Origin: Prosthecobacter sp.
Lineage (GTDB): Bacteria; Verrucomicrobiota; Verrucomicrobiia; Verrucomicrobiales; Verrucomicrobiaceae
Direction: 5' to 3'
Assembly (NCBI GenBank): GCA_021733925.1
Contig: JAIPJY010000041.1
Location: forward strand, 1-63,725
DNA: 63,725 bases
Part shown: one piece after another, positions 62,745-63,725 of the stretch
Layout of the letters: every line of letters starts with the position of its first letter
Position numbering within the stretch: the first letter of the stretch is position 1
The notes under the pieces: generated by a model
What the model was told of the DNA's origin: nothing
Database searches by the model: none
What the model saw: only the letters and a program-made list of their open reading frames with translations
Made by a program: the position numbers and the translations under genes

Positions 62745-63575
62745 ATGCGCCGACTTTGCGTCCACACCATCACCACCAAACCGCTGAGCCTTGAAGAATG
62801 CCTCGTACAGTTTCCGCAGCGAGGCGTCAGCGGCATCACCATCTGGCGACAGGCGCTCGAGGGGCGTGATCTGGGGGCGGTGGCTCGGCAGACGCGTGAC
62901 GCGGGGCTGGAAGTGGTGAGTCTCTGCCGTGGTGGATTTTTCCCGGCAGCGAACGCGGCAGGGCGCCAGGCGGCCATCGATGACAATTTGAAAGCCATCG
63001 AGCAGGCTCACGCCGTGGGCGCTCCTCTCATCGTTCTGGTCTGCGGCGCCGTGCCCGGGCAGTCGTTGGTCGAATCACGCAAGCAGATCACCGATGGCAT
63101 CGCCGCGCTGCTGCCTGCGGCGGAGCAGGCGGGCGTGAAACTCGCCATCGAGCCTCTTCACCCCATGTACGCGGATGATCGCAGCGCAGTGAACACGATG
63201 CGGCAGGCGCATGAGATCTGCGATGCGCTCGGATCACCCAGGGCAGTCGGCATCGCGGTGGATGTCTATCACGTATGGTGGGATCCTGAGCTCAAGGCGC
63301 AGATCGACCTCGCCGGCCAAACCGATCGCCTGCACGCGTTTCACATCTGCGATTGGAGAACACCCACCACCGATCTCCTGAACGATCGCGGCCTCATGGG
63401 CGAAGGCTGCATCAACATCAAAGAAATCAGCGACTGGGTCGATGCCACCGGTTTCTCCGGGCATCGCGAAGTGGAGATTTTTTCCAACCGCCTTTGGGCC
63501 ATGGATCAACAAGTGTTCCTGGACAAGATCAGCGAGAGCTACGCGGCGCTCTATCCAGAGGCTGCGAACAAATGA
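62745..63575 (+). CDS. Sugar phosphate isomerase/epimerase-like TIM-barrel protein
   Basis: A 276-aa protein from the ATG at 62745 (MRRLCVHTITTKPLSLEECL); an ATG four codons earlier is possible. The xylose-isomerase-like TIM barrel is seen in RGVSGITIWRQALEGRDLGA, APLIVLVCGAVPGQ, VKLAIEPLHPMYADDRSAVN and DVYHVWWDPELKAQID. The metal ligands Glu (IEPLHP), His (YHVWWDP) and Glu (HREVEIF) are in place. It is probably an isomerase or epimerase of a sugar or inositol derivative. It diverges from the LysR gene, which probably controls it. Confidence 0.88.
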   Translation: MRRLCVHTITTKPLSLEECLVQFPQRGVSGITIWRQALEGRDLGAVARQTRDAGLEVVSLCRGGFFPAANAAGRQAAIDDNLKAIEQAHAVGAPLIVLVCGAVPGQSLVESRKQITDGIAALLPAAEQAGVKLAIEPLHPMYADDRSAVNTMRQAHEICDALGSPRAVGIAVDVYHVWWDPELKAQIDLAGQTDRLHAFHICDWRTPTTDLLNDRGLMGEGCINIKEISDWVDATGFSGHREVEIFSNRLWAMDQQVFLDKISESYAALYPEAANK

Positions 63576-63725
63576 CAAACTTGAAACACAGCCATCCCAT
63601 AGGCGGTGCCGAATGAGGGGCAAGCCTTGATGTAGCCAGGGAGAGAGGCGCGAAAGTGGCGGAGGGCGAGTTGCGGTTTTGGTGTGTTTGCCCGTCAAAT
63701 CAGGCGGATGCTGTCCCATGCGATG
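63576..63725. other. Right end of the window
   Basis: The last 150 bp show no supported gene start or RNA. A following gene may begin beyond the edge. Confidence 0.3.

Overview
The window almost certainly comes from Prosthecobacter (Verrucomicrobiota, Verrucomicrobiaceae). The main evidence is the bacterial tubulin locus at 23.6-27.2 kb: btubA, btubB and a TPR gene of the bacterial kinesin-light-chain type. The background genes fit this phylum: a cytochrome c/DUF1549/DUF1553 protein paired with a Tat-exported DUF1501 protein, a PQQ-like propeller, an autotransporter-repeat PEP-CTERM protein, and an exopolysaccharide export/tyrosine-kinase set.

Layout. The 3' end of a tRNA (1-30) and a secreted propeller protein open the window. 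From 13.8 back to 1.7 kb, seven minus-strand genes run with almost no gaps. They encode an FHA-like/GYF-like/zinc-ribbon GTPase, a membrane protein whose N-terminus looks like GTPase-associated protein GAP1-N, a 1010-aa single-span protein, a GYF-like protein with an extracytoplasmic transglutaminase-like domain, a MotA/TolQ/ExbB-type channel subunit, and two ExbD/MotB-like subunits with long coiled-coil tails. I read this as one GTPase-controlled, ion-driven envelope machine of unknown purpose, and it is the best candidate here for an undescribed system. An esterase, the DUF1549/DUF1501 pair and an unrecognised membrane protein follow. Next come a tandem pseudokinase membrane protein and the tubulin genes. 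btubA is split by a 5-bp tandem duplication (TGAGC twice, 24144-24153), while btubB and the TPR gene are intact.

From 27 to 38 kb lie housekeeping and envelope genes: nagZ, a probable small RNA with its own promoter and terminator (about 28565-28700), trpE, thrH, a TonB-dependent receptor, and an operon of an unknown gene, a LysM gene and accA. At 38.7-44.0 kb is a large repeat-rich autotransporter-like protein. Its PEP-CTERM anchor is thrown out of frame by a run of eight G. Then come rsmB, an FmdB-like protein that has lost its CxxC pairs, two paralogous MFS transporters each with its own terminator, an aldo-keto reductase, a three-gene coupled set (HExxH protein, DUF2071, unknown), smpB, rpoZ, gmd, a Gfo/Idh oxidoreductase and a dCMP deaminase. 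A long intergenic region with a perfect 20-bp palindrome precedes the exopolysaccharide genes (outer-membrane barrel, Wza-like export protein, Wzc-like tyrosine kinase). The window closes with a LysR regulator divergent from a sugar-isomerase-like gene.

All calls come from reading sequence and recalled family knowledge. No database search or folding program was run.
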